Shown: positions 18,004 through 27,332, counted from the stretch's first letter. The stretch: DNA of 64,000 bases from Chryseobacterium gregarium DSM 19109 (GCF_000430845.1 NZ_AUMU01000012.1:62001-126000), one strand, 5' to 3'. Numbers and translations are program-made. Notes: a model not told the origin generated them from the letters alone.

Positions 18004-19023
18004 ATGAATGCTGAAAACGCCAAACAATTTTTTGAGAGCTATACCGGTACAGAAGTTTCTGAATGGATCACTTTGGCGCAAAGCGGCTCTGCAAGAGTTA
18101 ATTTTCTGGCGAAATCCAATGGTGAAAGGTATATTGTCACCTGTAACGAAAATATTCGGGAGAATGAAAGCTTTTTATATTTCTCAGCACTTTTTTCAGA
18201 TCTGAACCTCAACACCCCCGGAATAAAAGCAGTCTCGGATGACCGGGAAATGTATATCCAGGAATTTTTAGGAAGCCATACCCTATCGGAGGTTATTGCC
18301 AAAGAAGGATTATCAGACAACATAAAATCGTTAGTGAAGCAGACCTTAGAAAAATTACATCATCTGCAGGCTTCAACAAAAAACCAGATAGATTTCAGCA
18401 AAACTTTCGAATATGAAAGCTATGATGAACTTCCTGTAATGCATGATTTGTATTACTTCAAGAATTTCATAGCAGATGTTCTCGAACTGGAATATCATAA
18501 GGCTACTCTTTTGAAAGAATTTAAAGAAATCGTAAGCCTTATTGAAAGCCTGGAACCGAAAGGCATCATGATCCGTGATTTTCAGGCAAGAAATATTATG
18601 GTAAATGAAAAAAATGAAGTTTCATTTATCGATTATCAGTCGGCAATGGAAGGCCCTCTGATGTATGATGTGATTTCTTTTCTTTTTCAGGCTAAAGCCA
18701 ACTTCCCTAAAAGTTTTAAAAATGAAATGCTGAATTTTTATATCAAACAGTTTGATCAGGAAGAGATTCAAAATCAACTAAAAAAATCGGTGAATCCGAT
18801 TAAAATGATGAGATTCTTACAGGTGCTGGGCGCCTACGGCTTCAGAGGCCTGATTCAGAAGAAACATCATTTTTTAGACAGTCTTGAAAAAGGAATTGAA
18901 AACATAGCAGAGTTTGCCAAGACCTGGGAAAACATGAAAGATTATCCTGAGCTGACAAGAATCATCCAGCAATTAAATTCGGAGAAAACAAAATTGAAAA
19001 TTAAAGTCATTTTGAACCCTTGA
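18004..19023 (+). CDS. amgK: AmgK-like anomeric sugar kinase (aminoglycoside phosphotransferase fold)
   Basis: The 339-residue protein has the APH/choline-kinase fold. The catalytic loop is IRDFQARNIM (Asp192, Asn197) and the metal-binding Asp210 sits in FIDYQSAMEGP. This pattern (RDFQxRN and IDYQxAxxGPxxYD) matches AmgK, which phosphorylates N-acetylmuramic acid or GlcNAc at the anomeric carbon in cell-wall recycling, better than antibiotic phosphotransferases. The strongest support is context: a MurU-like nucleotidyltransferase lies 530 bases downstream, the standard AmgK partner. A TATATTTG box at 17988-17995 precedes the ATG. Direct proof of substrate is lacking, so antibiotic resistance is unlikely but not excluded. 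Confidence 0.8.
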   Translation: MNAENAKQFFESYTGTEVSEWITLAQSGSARVNFLAKSNGERYIVTCNENIRENESFLYFSALFSDLNLNTPGIKAVSDDREMYIQEFLGSHTLSEVIAKEGLSDNIKSLVKQTLEKLHHLQASTKNQIDFSKTFEYESYDELPVMHDLYYFKNFIADVLELEYHKATLLKEFKEIVSLIESLEPKGIMIRDFQARNIMVNEKNEVSFIDYQSAMEGPLMYDVISFLFQAKANFPKSFKNEMLNFYIKQFDQEEIQNQLKKSVNPIKMMRFLQVLGAYGFRGLIQKKHHFLDSLEKGIENIAEFAKTWENMKDYPELTRIIQQLNSEKTKLKIKVILNP

Positions 19024-19122
19024 GATAATTTTAAGCTGTTAGAATATTAAAGATGATAACCAGAAATTATACGGGCATACTAAACGCACTAGTTTAAAAA
19101 ATAAAGTTTTAAAATAATAAAA

Positions 19123-19551
19123 ATGCTACACATCGATATACACAGTTTCTCATACAAAAAAGGAGGAATCCCCAAAGACAACACCGGAAACGGCGGCGGG
19201 TTTACCTTTGACTGCCGCGGAATATTAAACCCGGGAAGAGTGGAAGAATATAAGATCCAGACGGGAAATGACATTGGTGTTCAGGAATACCTGGAGACCA
19301 GAACAGATATGCCTAAATTTTTAGAGCTTATTAAAAGCCTGGTTTCTATTAACATCGATAACTATCTGGAAAGAGGTTTTGAAAACCTTCAGATCAATTT
19401 CGGATGCACAGGTGGCCAGCACAGATCCGTATATTCTGCGATTAAAATTACCCGCTTCATTGAGGAAAAATACGGTGACCAAGTAGAGATCAGCCTTCAC
19501 CATGACGAGCAGCATCAGCTTAATCCATCAACAATAAGCGATAAATTATAA
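19123..19551 (+). CDS. Stand-alone RapZ C-terminal domain protein
   Basis: The 142-residue protein matches only the C-terminal domain of RapZ (formerly YvcJ). It has FDCRGILNPGR, a central T-G-x-D-I-G-V-QEYL segment and the hallmark FGCTGGQHRSVYSA. The P-loop NTPase half of full-length RapZ is absent, and nothing in the flanking 100 bases encodes it. In E. coli this domain binds glucosamine-6-phosphate and controls glmS mRNA decay. Placed between an AmgK-like kinase and a MurU-like enzyme, with its stop touching the murU start, it could sense an amino-sugar phosphate in the same pathway; that role is inference. Start ATG at 19123. Confidence 0.85.
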   Translation: MLHIDIHSFSYKKGGIPKDNTGNGGGFTFDCRGILNPGRVEEYKIQTGNDIGVQEYLETRTDMPKFLELIKSLVSINIDNYLERGFENLQINFGCTGGQHRSVYSAIKITRFIEEKYGDQVEISLHHDEQHQLNPSTISDKL

Positions 19552-20265
19552 ATGAAGGCTCTTATTTTTGCAGCAGGGAAAGGAACCCGGCTGAAACCTT
19601 TTACCGATCACCACCCGAAAGCACTGGCAACAGTGAATGGCATCCCGCTTCTGGAAAGGAATATCCGCTACCTGAAAAGTTTCGGGATTACGGATTTTGT
19701 GATCAACGTCCACCACTTCGGAAGCCAGATTGTAGAATTTTTAAAGCGCAACAATAATTTTGAATGCTGTATAGAGATTTCTAACGAGTCGGATGAGCTG
19801 CTGGAAACCGGCGGCGGCCTTGTTTTTGCCAGGCGTTTTCTGGATCACGGGGAAGATTTCCTGATCCTGAACGCCGATATTTTAACAGACCTCAATATTA
19901 CAGACCTGGTTAATTATCATAAAAAGATAAAAGATTTCGCTACATTAGCCGTTTCGGACCGGGAAAGTTCAAGAAAGCTGCTTTTCAATGATGAGATGGT
20001 TTTAAGAGGATGGCTGAATGTTCAGACCGGCGAGCAGAGGCTGGCCGAATTTAACAAAGGTTTTAAACCTTTAGCATTCAGTGGCATTCATTGCATCAAT
20101 CCTGTTATTTTTAATAAGATAAAAAGAACCGGCAAATTTTCAATAATGGAAGAGTATCTGGACCTGATGCAGACCGAACTTATCCACGGCTTTGTGCACA
20201 ACAGCACCCTTATTGATGTAGGAAGACCCGAATCCATCATAAAAGCCGAGAAACACTTTAAATAA
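19552..20265 (+). CDS. murU: MurU-like sugar-1-phosphate nucleotidyltransferase
   Basis: The 237-residue protein is a nucleotidyltransferase with the signature AAGKGTRLKPFTDHHPKAL (residues 7-25), ETGGGLVFA and the metal-binding LNADILTDL. Length and motifs fit MurU, which converts MurNAc-1-phosphate and UTP to UDP-MurNAc, more than the longer GlmU or RfbA. The ATG directly follows the stop of the RapZ-C gene, which implies translational coupling, and a LOG-family gene starts 6 bases later. With the AmgK-like kinase this would make a salvage route that bypasses de novo UDP-MurNAc synthesis and fosfomycin-sensitive MurA. Mannose-1-phosphate guanylyltransferase is the main alternative. Confidence 0.8.
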   Translation: MKALIFAAGKGTRLKPFTDHHPKALATVNGIPLLERNIRYLKSFGITDFVINVHHFGSQIVEFLKRNNNFECCIEISNESDELLETGGGLVFARRFLDHGEDFLILNADILTDLNITDLVNYHKKIKDFATLAVSDRESSRKLLFNDEMVLRGWLNVQTGEQRLAEFNKGFKPLAFSGIHCINPVIFNKIKRTGKFSIMEEYLDLMQTELIHGFVHNSTLIDVGRPESIIKAEKHFK

Positions 20266-20271
20266 TTTACC

Positions 20272-21024
20272 ATGGAAATGGAAGGAACTAGAGACGAAAG
20301 TTTGGTAAATCCCGAACTTGAAAATAATGAAATCAGATTACACGACAGCCTGAGACAGAAAACCTGGGATGAAACCATTATGAAGGACAGCTGGATGGTT
20401 TTTAAGGTCATGGCCGAGTTTGTAGACGGCTATGAAAAGCTGGCTAAAATTGGTCCGTGTGTGTCTATTTTCGGTTCTGCAAGGCTGAAACCCGAAAGCA
20501 AATATTATGAAATGGCGGTGGAAATTGCGGAAAAGATTACGAGAATCGGCTTCGGAATTATTACAGGAGGCGGCCCGGGAATTATGGAAGCAGGAAATAA
20601 AGGCGCTTTCAATGCCCAGGGAAAATCCATCGGACTGAATATCGATCTTCCTTTTGAACAGCATTTCAACCCTTATATTAACAGATCCTATTCTATGAAC
20701 TTCGATTATTTCTTTGTAAGGAAGGTAATGTTCATCAAATATTCTCAGGGATTTGTGGTAATGCCGGGCGGATTCGGAACGCTGGACGAACTGACGGAAG
20801 CTTTAACCTTAATTCAGACCAATAAGATCGGGAAGTTCCCGATTGTTCTGGTAGGCTCGGAATTCTGGGGCGGACTGCTGGACTGGTTCAAGACTACCCT
20901 GCTTAAAGAAAAGATGATTAATGCCGATGACCTTAATCTTTACCGTGTGGTGGATACAGCAGATGAAGCAGTAGCCCATATCAAGGCATTTTATGATAAG
21001 TATTCTGTTAACGTCAATTTTTAA
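20272..21024 (+). CDS. LOG family (TIGR00730) Rossmann-fold protein
   Basis: The 250-residue protein has the two defining LOG motifs: GGGPGIMEAGNKGA (about residues 101-114) and PGGFGTLDELTEAL (about 165-178), plus SIFGSARL. Members hydrolyse nucleoside 5'-monophosphates at the N-glycosidic bond (cytokinin phosphoribohydrolase in plants; a similar activity on purine nucleotides in bacteria), probably in the cytosol. The N-terminal 45 residues (acidic, HDSLRQKTWDETIMKDSWMVF) are longer than in plant LOG, as usual for the bacterial type II-like group. It starts 6 bases after murU, so it is in the same operon; its link to cell-wall recycling is unknown. Confidence 0.88.
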   Translation: MEMEGTRDESLVNPELENNEIRLHDSLRQKTWDETIMKDSWMVFKVMAEFVDGYEKLAKIGPCVSIFGSARLKPESKYYEMAVEIAEKITRIGFGIITGGGPGIMEAGNKGAFNAQGKSIGLNIDLPFEQHFNPYINRSYSMNFDYFFVRKVMFIKYSQGFVVMPGGFGTLDELTEALTLIQTNKIGKFPIVLVGSEFWGGLLDWFKTTLLKEKMINADDLNLYRVVDTADEAVAHIKAFYDKYSVNVNF

Positions 21025-21081
21025 TGGCATGTTATTTGTCACTTTAATTAAACAATCATGATTGTAAATATATTATTCAAG

Positions 21082-21552
21082 ATGAAAAAAATTTTATGTA
21101 TTACAGGATTTTTAACACTCTTGGTGTTAATGAGTTTCACGTATGTAGACTTTTTCTCTTCAATGACCAAAGTGGATTATATTGACGGAAGCAAAACATT
21201 GAAGTTTACCACAAAAATGAATACCAGTCATATTTCCGATGCTATTAAAATCAATCCGAATACAGCCGGGTTTGAAGCAGAAGTAAAAAGATATGTAAAC
21301 AATAATTTTGATGTGTATGTCAATGGTTCGCCGAAAACAATAACTTTCACCGGAAGTCAGGTAAGCGGAGAAACTGTATGGGTATATTTTGAAGCCGGGG
21401 GCGTTTCAGATATCAATACCTTAAAAATTAAAAATACGATCCTCCTGAGTACTTTTCCCAAGCAGAGTAATGTTGTTACCATTGCTTATAAAGGAAGTCA
21501 GAAAGTGATGAATTTCCAGAGGGGAAAGGAAACGAACGAAGTTTCTTTCTAA
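21082..21552 (+). CDS. DUF6702 family exported protein
   Basis: The 156-residue protein starts with a hydrophobic segment (LCITGFLTLLVLMSFTYV) that looks like an uncleaved or poorly defined signal peptide, followed by MTKVDYIDGSKTLKFTTKMNTSHISDAI. The beta-rich remainder with GETVWVYFEAGG fits DUF6702, a family of small exported Bacteroidota proteins of unknown function. I chose the ATG at 21082 over 21058 because the shorter form gives a standard K-K-hydrophobic signal start. It is 57 bases after the LOG gene and followed by a terminator, so it may be the last gene of that operon. Confidence 0.75.
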   Translation: MKKILCITGFLTLLVLMSFTYVDFFSSMTKVDYIDGSKTLKFTTKMNTSHISDAIKINPNTAGFEAEVKRYVNNNFDVYVNGSPKTITFTGSQVSGETVWVYFEAGGVSDINTLKIKNTILLSTFPKQSNVVTIAYKGSQKVMNFQRGKETNEVSF

Positions 21553-21574
21553 GAAGAATTTAACAAATGATACG

Positions 21575-21602
21575 AGCCACTGCTGATGCGGTGGTTTTTT
21601 TG
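21575..21602 (+). terminator. Rho-independent terminator
   Basis: CCACTGC, TGAT loop, GCGGTGG (one G-U), then seven or more T. It ends the amgK-to-DUF6702 run. Confidence 0.82.
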
Positions 21603-21678
21603 TTGCTTAAACCTTTTATTATCGAATATAAACGGGCTGCCTTTTCTCAGACAACCCGTTTTACAGTGTTCAATATTA

Positions 21679-22983
21679 TTAGTTACCGATTACCCTTACA
21701 TTATCCAGCTCCCAGGTGGCTGCCGCTGATGTTGTAGAGGTATATTTGAAAGCGATGCGAACCTCTTTGTTAACAAAAGACGTTAAACTGATATCGCCTG
21801 AATAGGTCCATGTATTGAATGACGCATTGTTCGGATCCATTGTTGCTGATAATGCCGTCCATGCCGTTGTAGCAGGATTTCCTGTATAGCTATCCGTTAC
21901 AAAAACTTCAAGGACATTTCCTGCATATCTTACGTCTGTTTCGAAAGATAACACGGCAGACGTAAATCCCTGCAATGAAATGGGTTTAGAAATCAGCCAG
22001 TCTTCATTCGCATTGTTCCCGCCGGCAAAACCGTTCATTACCACGCATGGTTTAGGATTACCAAACTGCTGAATATTCCAAACCTGGGTTCCCAGAACGC
22101 TCACCGTTTCCCAGCTGTCTGTAAGAGCACCATCAAAACCTTCGAAAAAGAATCTTTTTCCTTTGAAATCGACATCTTTGGTACCTCTTATCGACATCTG
22201 CCAATTGGCATTATAACGGCTCACGACGAAAGTAAGATCTCCTTTACCTTCAGGAATTGCAGCAGAACCGAAACTTGCAAAACCGGAGTTTCTGATGACA
22301 GTAGCATTTCCTGCCTGATCAACGATGCTCCTATCCGTATCCACTCCCGCTCCGTTTTCATAATTGATATATTTTTTTCCTAATTCCCCTGCTGCGAACT
22401 GTACGTTCGGTACTTTAACCAATACATTGATGTATTTTTCATCCATTGCTGATTTTAACGTTGCCAATTCCACCGGCTTCATAGCTGCGATATCCAATCC
22501 GTTACCGTTACAGACTCCGGAAACATATCTGCTGAACAAGGCTCCCGGAATCCTTCCGATCGGGTAAGTATCATCTACGGATCCTAATTTTACAGAACCC
22601 CTGTCCAGACCCACCCTTAATCCTTTGGCATTGATTCTGATGTGTGCCCCGACAGGGAAATCGGCATAGTTATTTGCTCTGTCAACTTCAATCTGTAATC
22701 CCACGGTAGGATTTTCCGGCTTATCCTGGAAAGAAATTGTTTTGTAGAAGTTTCCGTTTTCATCGGAAGAAATTACATATCCGTCGAAAATCTGATCGGT
22801 TGTAATTAATGTATATCCTGCTGCAGGCGCTAATGACTTAATAGCCGTCATCGTCGTATTCGGTTCAGCAAATTTGTTTTCGCACTTGATGGGTGGTGTT
22901 TCCCACTCGTCTTTTTGCACACAAGATGTAACAGCAAATACAGCTGCTGTTACCAAGCTTAAATATTTGTTTATATTATTCAT
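21679..22983 (-). CDS. DUF5689 / choice-of-anchor J lipoprotein
   Basis: The 434-residue protein has a lipoprotein signal peptide with lipobox VTSC (Cys21), so it is probably anchored in the outer membrane. Residues about 35-240 match DUF5689 (YVISSDENGNFYKTISFQD, RINAKGLRVG), an OB-like fold common next to secreted nucleases in Bacteroidota. Residues about 270-434 look like a choice-of-anchor J jelly-roll (FEGFDG, NEDWLISKPISL, WELDNVRVIGN). The gene lies 36 bases downstream of a TonB receptor on the same strand and is likely co-transcribed. By analogy with SusC/SusD-type pairs it may help capture the receptor's substrate; that is inference. Confidence 0.85.
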   Translation of the reverse strand: MNNINKYLSLVTAAVFAVTSCVQKDEWETPPIKCENKFAEPNTTMTAIKSLAPAAGYTLITTDQIFDGYVISSDENGNFYKTISFQDKPENPTVGLQIEVDRANNYADFPVGAHIRINAKGLRVGLDRGSVKLGSVDDTYPIGRIPGALFSRYVSGVCNGNGLDIAAMKPVELATLKSAMDEKYINVLVKVPNVQFAAGELGKKYINYENGAGVDTDRSIVDQAGNATVIRNSGFASFGSAAIPEGKGDLTFVVSRYNANWQMSIRGTKDVDFKGKRFFFEGFDGALTDSWETVSVLGTQVWNIQQFGNPKPCVVMNGFAGGNNANEDWLISKPISLQGFTSAVLSFETDVRYAGNVLEVFVTDSYTGNPATTAWTALSATMDPNNASFNTWTYSGDISLTSFVNKEVRIAFKYTSTTSAAATWELDNVRVIGN

Positions 22984-23019
22984 CTTTATAGTTTTATTAA
23001 AGTAGTTAATGGGTATTGA

Positions 23020-25887
23020 TCAGAATCTGACCTGTAGGTTTAAGAAATAGGATCTTCCCTGGGTATACCAGTATTTTGGTCCGAATAAAGTAAATTCTCT
23101 ATCAGCATCCTGTACAAAATCCGGGAATTTTGCATTCCTGGTCTGTTCAAATCCGCCGGTAATATATTTTCTGTTGTTCAAAATATTGTTAACCGAGGCC
23201 GAAATCAGCACGTAATATGTACCGATCATCCAGGATTTGCCTGTATTCAAATTCAGAAAAAACGAAGATGGCAGTCTTGTCGGTTCTAAAACTCTTCTCA
23301 GTTCAGATTCTGAGAGGTTATAATACGGCGTACCGGAATTATTATTCTGAACAAAAGATTCGGTCCTGATTAAAGCGGAAGGATCAAGATAGTTATCATC
23401 GAAATAATTCCAGTTGGCTCCTGCCCACCAATATTTGGGACTGTTGTAACGGGCTCCTAAAGAGAATGCCTGCTGAGGAGTTCCTCCCTGACGGTAATTA
23501 TTGATATATGCTTTTCCTAAATTTAAATACGGAAGACCATTTGACAAAGTTCCTGCCGCATCAGAAGCAAAATAGGTGGTCGGGTCATTTCTGTAGGTAT
23601 ATTGCCCTAAGCTTACCAGACCCTGAACTGATAGTGTCGGAACAACTTTCAAATCAGCCCCCAGCTCCACTCCCATATTTCTTTTTTTCACATCGGTCAT
23701 CACCTGAGTCACGAAAGCACTCTGAACAATGGTCTGGTCTCCCTGGTCATCAGCATTATTCAGCTGAATGCCGTCCGCAAAGAATCTCTGAACGGTTGTT
23801 TCATTATCTGTGTCAACCCAATATCCTGTTAATCTTAATTTTAAGAAAGGTGTAGAAATTATATAACTCAGGTCATTAGCCCTTACCTTCATATTTTTCA
23901 CATTGGGTGCTGTAGATCCGTTGACTCTCGGGTTAATGAATAAATCTTCCAAATAAGGCGCCTGGGAATAATAGGCTCCGTTATACACAAAGAAATTCCT
24001 GCCGTTAAGCCTGTAAACAGCCTGTCCTTTCATTCCGAAATTCCAGTAATTAAAATTTGCTCCTTTACCGTAAGAATCTTTGTACAGATAATGATTAAAT
24101 AACCCTTCCCGGTTTGAAGAAGAATAAGAAGCCATGGCAGAAACAAATATATCAAATGCTCCAGTTCTGAATTTCAGTCCAGGGTTCGCTTTCACTTCCT
24201 GCCTTCTGAAAATATAATCATAGGTCATTTTATCCCCTACTCTCTTAGCGACGTTTTCCTCACCTTGATTAAAAAGTCCTGATTTACTCGGCTGGTTTGT
24301 CGCGGCAAACGGATCTCTGTTTAAGACAAAATCAGAACCCAAAAGATCATTAACTTCTCTGTATTGTTCCGTACGGTAATTCTGATAAGATATATTAAAT
24401 AAGAATTTTGTTGTATCGTTGAAATTATGGATAAAATGCGCAGCAGCATTCCATATCTTATCGTCACTTACATCATTTACCAGATAATACAAAGCTCTTT
24501 TACCGGTCTGCCCATAATAGGTACCTGCAGTCTGTTGCTCATTTCTCCTGTATAGCCTGTCCCAATTTAATTGAGTAATATTCAGATCTCCTGATTTCCA
24601 TGCTGCTAAAGATGTTTGATAGGCCTCCTGAATCGTTGTCATGGTTTCGTCAGGATTTTCTACAGAAGCATCCGGATTTACTGAATCGTAATAACTTGGC
24701 AGATTTCTGTAATAAGTCGGAGACGGGTTCTGAACATTCTGCCAATCTAACCGGGATCCTTTATCTTTCCCGAACTGATAGGAAACGGTAGTCCAGAGGC
24801 TGGAGTTTTTACTGATTTTCCAGAAATCCTGAACCTGAAAGATCGGCTGGAATCCTTTTCTCACCCTTTCACTTCTCTGTTCACCGCCCTGATATCCCCA
24901 ATAAGAATTATAATGGACTCCTTTGTAACCGTAAACTTCCTGAGTACTTGGACTGGAGGTAGATCTCTTGTAAGGCGCACCGATAAAGTTGAATGTCACT
25001 GAATGTTTATCATTAAACTTTTTCTCAACGCCTAAATAAGCGCCGTAAGCATTATAAAAAGTGCCCTCCTGAATACCTTCTTCTGCCCATCTTCTCGCTC
25101 CCATTGCAGTAAATGCCCATCCTGAGCTGCTCATTCCTGAGCTATACCTTAAGGATGTTCTGTTTCGGTAATTTCTGTTTGTCAGGGACTGAGTGAATTG
25201 AAATCCTTTTTTGTATTCACTGGCTTTGGTATTTTTATAAATAACCGAACTGTTTCCGCCGAATGCATATTCCGATGGCGAATGGTTTGAAGAAATTTCA
25301 GGATACCTTGTGATTTCATTAAGCCCGCCCCAGTTTCCAAAATCAATTGTACCGTTATCAGATTTAATCATGGAAACACCATTTAACATGATTTCCCCAA
25401 ACCTTCCGTCTATTCCTCTCGGCCGGAACCAATAGAATCCCAGATCAAATGCAGCAATCCTGCTGAAAACATCCTGAGATGACTGTAATAATCCAACCGT
25501 AGAAGCCTGTCCGCTACTACCGTCTTCGTCATCGCCGTCACTGTCAATAATTGCCAGCCCCTGATCCGCATTTGTAAGGGCAGAATAAAGGGTTATGATC
25601 CCTAAATCCTTTTTCTTCTCGTCGGCTACATCAAACTCCATTACTTTTGTTTCGTAATTCGGTTTGGTAATCACAATCTGATAATGTCCCGGCATCAGGT
25701 CTGCAAACTGGAAATATCCGATTTTGTCAGCCGTTACATCATTGCTTTTCCCTTTAAGATCTACTTCTGCCTTTTCAACAGGCTTTCCGTCAGCATCCTT
25801 AAGATAGGCATAAACTGTAGTCTGTGCAAAGTAATAGGATGCCGGGAGCAAAGTAAATAAAGAGACTAATGATAATTTTTTAATCAT
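23020..25887 (-). CDS. TonB-dependent receptor with carboxypeptidase-like N-terminal domain
   Basis: The 955-residue outer-membrane receptor has a signal peptide (about residues 1-21, ending YYFAQ). A carboxypeptidase-regulatory-like beta domain follows (VYAYLKDADGKPVEKAEVDLKG, GYFQFADLMPGHYQIVITKPNY, about 25-95), then an acidic stretch (DSDGDDEDGSSG), a degenerate plug (RPRGIDGRFGEIMLNGV) and the barrel ending in SYFLNLQVRF. The acidic region before the plug is unusual and may replace a typical TonB-box surrounding. It leads a two-gene minus-strand unit with the DUF5689 lipoprotein and is divergent from a secreted nuclease-fold gene. Together these suggest uptake of a phosphodiester-containing substrate, which is inference. 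Confidence 0.93.
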   Translation of the reverse strand: MIKKLSLVSLFTLLPASYYFAQTTVYAYLKDADGKPVEKAEVDLKGKSNDVTADKIGYFQFADLMPGHYQIVITKPNYETKVMEFDVADEKKKDLGIITLYSALTNADQGLAIIDSDGDDEDGSSGQASTVGLLQSSQDVFSRIAAFDLGFYWFRPRGIDGRFGEIMLNGVSMIKSDNGTIDFGNWGGLNEITRYPEISSNHSPSEYAFGGNSSVIYKNTKASEYKKGFQFTQSLTNRNYRNRTSLRYSSGMSSSGWAFTAMGARRWAEEGIQEGTFYNAYGAYLGVEKKFNDKHSVTFNFIGAPYKRSTSSPSTQEVYGYKGVHYNSYWGYQGGEQRSERVRKGFQPIFQVQDFWKISKNSSLWTTVSYQFGKDKGSRLDWQNVQNPSPTYYRNLPSYYDSVNPDASVENPDETMTTIQEAYQTSLAAWKSGDLNITQLNWDRLYRRNEQQTAGTYYGQTGKRALYYLVNDVSDDKIWNAAAHFIHNFNDTTKFLFNISYQNYRTEQYREVNDLLGSDFVLNRDPFAATNQPSKSGLFNQGEENVAKRVGDKMTYDYIFRRQEVKANPGLKFRTGAFDIFVSAMASYSSSNREGLFNHYLYKDSYGKGANFNYWNFGMKGQAVYRLNGRNFFVYNGAYYSQAPYLEDLFINPRVNGSTAPNVKNMKVRANDLSYIISTPFLKLRLTGYWVDTDNETTVQRFFADGIQLNNADDQGDQTIVQSAFVTQVMTDVKKRNMGVELGADLKVVPTLSVQGLVSLGQYTYRNDPTTYFASDAAGTLSNGLPYLNLGKAYINNYRQGGTPQQAFSLGARYNSPKYWWAGANWNYFDDNYLDPSALIRTESFVQNNNSGTPYYNLSESELRRVLEPTRLPSSFFLNLNTGKSWMIGTYYVLISASVNNILNNRKYITGGFEQTRNAKFPDFVQDADREFTLFGPKYWYTQGRSYFLNLQVRF

Positions 25888-26132
25888 GATTATATTTATT
25901 TAAAATACTTTCTTGTTAATTCTCAACAGTTTAAATTCGGGGATACAAACTGAGTTAAGACTCACAATTCACAATCTATCTAACACTGGGTTCTCTTAAT
26001 TTTACAAAGATTTAATAATGGCTACACTAATAAATCAACAAATGGTGTTTTAAATTTACAAATATTTAGAACATGATTAGTTAAAAAAAAGTAAATTTGA
26101 AAATCAAATATGATTAACAATAACTTTAGAGA

Positions 26133-27323
26133 ATGAATAGATTTCTGGATTTATTTGCCATCCTTTTTTCAGTGATGTTATTCTCACAGCAACAAGGAAA
26201 ATTGAGAAAAGTAGCTACCGTAGGTTTTTTAAATGTAGAAAACCTTTGGGATACCATCCGCTCAGCAGATTATATTGACGGTACTAAGGACATAAAGAAT
26301 CCTGCCTTTCACAGAAGCATTCCTATGGACTCCATCAGGTTTTTAGAAGCCGAGAAATATGACGGACCTTGGAGCGACGGTGATTTAACAGGTAAGAAAG
26401 CGGTAAGATATCAAAGCGGATCGGCAGAATTCACTCCACGGAGCGCAAAAAACTACAATACGAAGATTTACAAAGCAAAACTGGCTAACGAAGCCAAAGT
26501 AATCTCTGAAATAGGAGCCCGTTACACTAAAACAGCACCGGTTATTGTAGGCTTGATAGAAGTTGAAAACAGACAGGTCATTGAAGACCTGGTTAAAGAA
26601 CCCATTCTTAAAAAATACGATTATGGAATCATCCATTACAATTCTTATGACTACAGAGGAATTGATGTTGCTCTAATTTATCAGAAAAGAAGATTTACCC
26701 CTACCAATTCTTTAAAAAAAGAGCTTAAGATTTTCAATGACAACGGAAAAAGAGAATATACAAGAGACATCTTGGTGGTAACCGGTTTTCTGGATAATGA
26801 GAAAGTAGCCTTTTTTATGAACCACTGGCCTTCTAGAAGAGGCGGCGAAGCTATTTCTTTGCCCAAGAGAAATGCAGCGGCAGCATTGCTGAAACAACAG
26901 ATGGACAGTATAAGAGCCGCAGATCCTGCAACAAAGCTGTTCGCAATGGGTGACTTTAATGACGACCCCGTCAGCTCAAGTTTAAAAAATTATTTAAAGG
27001 CCCGGGCAAATCCGAAAGATTTGAGTGAGAGTACTCCCTACCTCAACCTGATGTATCCTTTATATAAGAAAGGTGTGGCCTCACTCGCTTATCAGGATGC
27101 CCCGAACTTATTCGACCAGATTATTGTTTCCAAAAATCTGATTTCAGATCAGGTGACAAAAGAATACTCTGTTTACAAAGCGGAGATTTTTGCACCTGCT
27201 TATCTTGTCAATAAAGAAGGAAATTATAAAGGTTATCCCTTCAGATCATGGAACAGTGATCAGTTTACAGGAGGATACAGCGATCACTTCCCTGCATTTG
27301 TTGTCCTTCAGAAAGAACCATAA
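26133..27323 (+). CDS. Secreted endonuclease/exonuclease/phosphatase family protein
   Basis: The 396-residue protein has a signal peptide (about residues 1-19, ending LFSQ). The EEP-fold landmarks are present: VGFLNVENLWD, VGLIEVENRQV (metal-binding Glu), MNHWPSRRGG, MGDFNDDPVS and the terminal SDHFPAFVV. EEP enzymes cut phosphodiester bonds; secreted members act as nucleases or phosphodiesterases. The gene is divergent from the TonB receptor/DUF5689 pair across a 245-base AT-rich gap, so the three may form one scavenging system for DNA or phosphorylated compounds. A TAAATTTG box lies at 26092-26099. The exact substrate is not visible. Confidence 0.9.
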   Translation: MNRFLDLFAILFSVMLFSQQQGKLRKVATVGFLNVENLWDTIRSADYIDGTKDIKNPAFHRSIPMDSIRFLEAEKYDGPWSDGDLTGKKAVRYQSGSAEFTPRSAKNYNTKIYKAKLANEAKVISEIGARYTKTAPVIVGLIEVENRQVIEDLVKEPILKKYDYGIIHYNSYDYRGIDVALIYQKRRFTPTNSLKKELKIFNDNGKREYTRDILVVTGFLDNEKVAFFMNHWPSRRGGEAISLPKRNAAAALLKQQMDSIRAADPATKLFAMGDFNDDPVSSSLKNYLKARANPKDLSESTPYLNLMYPLYKKGVASLAYQDAPNLFDQIIVSKNLISDQVTKEYSVYKAEIFAPAYLVNKEGNYKGYPFRSWNSDQFTGGYSDHFPAFVVLQKEP

Positions 27324-27332
27324 AATAACCGG

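Noticed and set aside
21629..21663. Possible terminator after the DUF5689 gene
   Set aside because: The AACGGG/CCCGTT stem is weak, with a long loop and only a short T-run on the minus strand.
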